33,260 bases of DNA from IMG/VR virus record IMGVR_UViG_3300034790_000150, positions 1 through 33,260 of that record; one strand, written 5' to 3'. Every line of letters begins with the position of its first letter. The stretch's first letter is position 1. The notes below the pieces were generated by a model that worked only from the letters and a program-made list of their open reading frames with translations, had not been told where the DNA came from and did no database searches. Of this stretch, positions 31,765-33,260 are shown in pieces. This DNA is from a virus. Position numbers and translations under genes: made by a program.

Positions 31765-32208
31765 ATGTGGTTATATAAAGGTGAGGAATTCACCTCTGAA
31801 ATGATTGAAGAATGGGTTGGTTTTGTTTATTTAATTACTGATAAATCTAACGGTATGAAATACGTTGGTAAAAAGCTACTTACACGCGTAGCAAAACTAC
31901 CACCGCTTAAAGGCAAAACACGAAGAAGGCACGTAGTAAAAGAAACCGATTGGAAGAAATACTACGGGTCTTCTGAAGCTGTTAAGCTAATGATTGAAGA
32001 AAAAGGTAAAGATAATTTCCATCGAGAAATTCTGTATCTATGTAGCACGAAAGGACAGCTTGGTTATTTAGAAGCTAAATACCAATTTGTAAACGATGTT
32101 CTTCTTAGAGATGATTACTACAATGGTATCATACAATGTAAGATCCACAGAAACCATGCAAAGAGTCTTATTGGTATGGAAATTAATATGATGGAAAGTG
32201 AAAATTAA
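31765..32208 (+). CDS. GIY-YIG-like nuclease domain protein
   Basis: 147 residues from the ATG at 31765 (GGGG 6 bases upstream); upstream in-frame starts at 31726 and 31750 are less likely. The core reads WVGFVYLITDKSNGMKYVGKKLL, a variant of GIY-YIG with GFVY and YVG, then KETDWKKYYGSS, a block I know from phage proteins of this type, and EAKYQF with the conserved Glu. It may be a nicking or homing-type endonuclease, or a degenerate relative. No intron is visible nearby. Confidence 0.6.
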   Translation: MWLYKGEEFTSEMIEEWVGFVYLITDKSNGMKYVGKKLLTRVAKLPPLKGKTRRRHVVKETDWKKYYGSSEAVKLMIEEKGKDNFHREILYLCSTKGQLGYLEAKYQFVNDVLLRDDYYNGIIQCKIHRNHAKSLIGMEINMMESEN

Positions 32209-32211
32209 CTA

Positions 32212-32240
32212 TTGACAGTTGCATAGTTTTATATTATAAT
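32212..32240 (+). promoter_or_regulatory. Sigma70-type promoter, TTGACA-N17-TATAAT
   Basis: Perfect boxes (32212-32217; 32235-32240), 17-base spacer, in the 67-base gap before the next gene. Confidence 0.85.
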
Positions 32241-32275
32241 AGTTAATATAAATTGAATGGAACGTGGAGAATATT

Positions 32276-32512
32276 ATGATGAATATAGCTCGTAAAAGTG
32301 TTATCACTGGCAAAACCCGTACAAGAACTATACATGCAGATCCTGAGGATATGAAATTGTATAACGGTGGGCAAATTTCAATCAATGAAGCAATGCCATA
32401 TCTAACTCCTCAAGATCGTGATTTTGTTTTAGCTGGAATCACTGCGAATGAATGGAATAATCTTTTCTCCTCTGAAATACAATCAATTATAAACGATAAG
32501 ATGGGATCATAA
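32276..32512 (+). CDS. Small conserved phage protein, unknown function
   Basis: 78 residues from the ATG at 32276; the ATG at 32279 is equally placed behind GTGGAGA, and an in-frame GTG at 32264 lies inside the ribosome site. It starts ARKSVITGKTRTRTIHA and has MPYLTPQDRDFVLAGITANEWNNLF, which I know from many tailed phages as a small conserved hypothetical, with a helix pair ending in PxDRxFxxxGIxxxEW. Function unknown. TAATG overlap with the next gene. Confidence 0.75.
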   Translation: MMNIARKSVITGKTRTRTIHADPEDMKLYNGGQISINEAMPYLTPQDRDFVLAGITANEWNNLFSSEIQSIINDKMGS

Positions 32513-33135
32513 TGATAATTCTATTTAATGGGCCACCTGGATCTGGTAAAGATCATGCAGCTGATTACTACAAGCAATACGGATTTAAGCACCTGTCGTT
32601 TAAGTACCAGTTGTTCAAAGAAACAATTAAGTACTTCAATGTAGATAAAACATGGTTTATGGAACGCTACGACGATCGTAGTTTAAAAGAAGTTCCTACT
32701 TGGAAACTCGGTAATATGTCTTGTCGCGAAGCTATGATATATGTTTCAGAAGAGAAAATTAAACCTCGGCACGGTTTAGATCACTTCGGAAAATTAGTTG
32801 CAGCTGAGATTGATCCAAACGTTGATTACTGTATTTCTGATGGTGGCTTCATTGATGAACTAATCCCAGTGATTAAGAAAGTTGGAAACAACAATTTCAC
32901 TTTGGTTCAACTTACTCGAGACGGCCATGATTTTTCTACAGATTCGCGTCGATATTTTGATGGAAATCTAATAGAAAATTATGTGCTTGGATACAATACA
33001 GAAATAGAAAATAAGTATGTGTTACCTCACAAGTTTAATGTAGACACTTATAGGATACACAACAACTCAAACATTTCAGAGTTCAATAGAGCTTTGGAAG
33101 AAATAAATATTAATGTGAAACTAGGAGTTATATAA
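32512..33135 (+). CDS. P-loop protein, probable deoxynucleoside monophosphate kinase-like
   Basis: 207 residues. A Walker A motif is at the very N-terminus (IILFNGPPGSGKDHAAD, residues 2-18), with the G-K-D ending common to nucleotide kinases and T4 gp1. The rest (FKHLSFKYQLFKETI, SCREAMIYVSEEKI, DYCISDGGFIDELIPVI) fits a dNMP kinase fold with a substrate-binding lid. It would phosphorylate dNMPs for dNTP supply, in line with ThyA and RNR. The family is inferred from motif and context; other P-loop kinases remain possible. Confidence 0.6.
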   Translation: MIILFNGPPGSGKDHAADYYKQYGFKHLSFKYQLFKETIKYFNVDKTWFMERYDDRSLKEVPTWKLGNMSCREAMIYVSEEKIKPRHGLDHFGKLVAAEIDPNVDYCISDGGFIDELIPVIKKVGNNNFTLVQLTRDGHDFSTDSRRYFDGNLIENYVLGYNTEIENKYVLPHKFNVDTYRIHNNSNISEFNRALEEININVKLGVI

Positions 33136-33260
33136 TGATTAATCAACCAATACTTAGATCTGCACTACATGCCGGCGTTGTTCAAGTTACATTTACGAAA
33201 GTAAATGGCGATGAGCGTATCATGTCTTGCACGTTGAAAAGTGATCTTCTTCCTGTAGTC
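33135..33260 (+). CDS. DUF2693-like phage protein, 3' end cut by window
   Basis: First 42 residues only. The segment LHAGVVQVTFTKVNGDERIMSCTL resembles the small beta-domain family (DUF2693-type) common in T4-like and other phages, whose function is unknown. It overlaps the upstream stop (TAATG). Confidence 0.6.
   Translation, partial: MINQPILRSALHAGVVQVTFTKVNGDERIMSCTLKSDLLPVV

Noticed and set aside
1-33260. Prophage, integrase, tRNA or CRISPR features
   Set aside because: No integrase, repressor, attachment-site repeat, tRNA cloverleaf or repeat-spacer array was visible; gaps are too short for most of these.

Overview
The window is a 33 kb piece of a strictly lytic-looking, T4-like (myovirus-type) marine phage genome. 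Evidence for this is a gp61-type primase with DHFR, thymidylate synthase, NrdA/NrdB, an ATP-dependent DNA ligase, glutaredoxin, a putative dNMP kinase, a gp67-like acidic prohead-core protein, T4-type late promoter boxes (NATAAATA), and families of small proteins I recognise as recurrent in marine T4-like phages. Every supported gene is on the + strand. Packing is very tight: many ATGA and TAATG stop/start overlaps, no gene-free stretch over 300 bases, no tRNA, no CRISPR, no integrase or IS element. The host is not named by the sequence. A phage 5-aminolevulinate synthase of the glycine-using (C4/Shemin) type points to an alphaproteobacterial host, which is inference.

Layout. (1) 1-8147, late genes: a partial GT25-like glycosyltransferase, a nucleotidyltransferase-containing protein and a 619-residue Lys/Glu-rich protein that both carry sites resembling prohead-protease cleavage sites, small conserved structural-type proteins, then a lysis region (GH19 endolysin, acidic gp67-like protein, overlapping inner and outer spanins, coiled-coil/TM holin candidate). 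(2) 8148-14219, nucleotide and DNA metabolism: two tandem sigma70-type promoters, then primase, DHFR, ThyA, NrdA, NrdB. (3) 14219-15847: ALAS translationally coupled to nrdB, then a DUF454/YbaN-like membrane protein. (4) 15926-19334: sugar and surface genes (RmlB-like dehydratase, methyltransferase, a GT17-sulfotransferase fusion, a coiled-coil protein). (5) 19331-22740: a promoter-led operon of SleB-type hydrolase, HemE, an unknown protein, HemF and HemC, the last four joined by ATGA overlaps. (6) 22741-28734: ClpP-like protease, unknown proteins, a short UDP-sugar dehydrogenase, a TagD-like cytidylyltransferase, a PMM-like HAD phosphatase, small zinc and membrane proteins, glutaredoxin. (7) 28742-33260: ligase, SHMT, FmdB zinc ribbon, GIY-YIG-like nuclease, dNMP kinase-like protein and small conserved proteins.

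The standout is four tetrapyrrole/heme enzymes in one phage: ALAS (step 1), hydroxymethylbilane synthase (3), uroporphyrinogen decarboxylase (5) and oxygen-dependent coproporphyrinogen oxidase (6). HemB, HemD, protoporphyrinogen oxidase and ferrochelatase are not in the window and would come from the host or from elsewhere in the phage. Having both HemE and HemF means the product branch is protoporphyrin/heme (or bacteriochlorophyll), not siroheme or B12. The phage also has SHMT, ThyA and DHFR, which form the thymidylate cycle. Its by-product glycine is the ALAS substrate, so dTMP synthesis and heme precursor supply may be linked.

Transcription appears to use two promoter classes: TTGACA-N17-TATAAT boxes before early/middle gene clusters and NATAAATA boxes 30-80 bases before the late genes.
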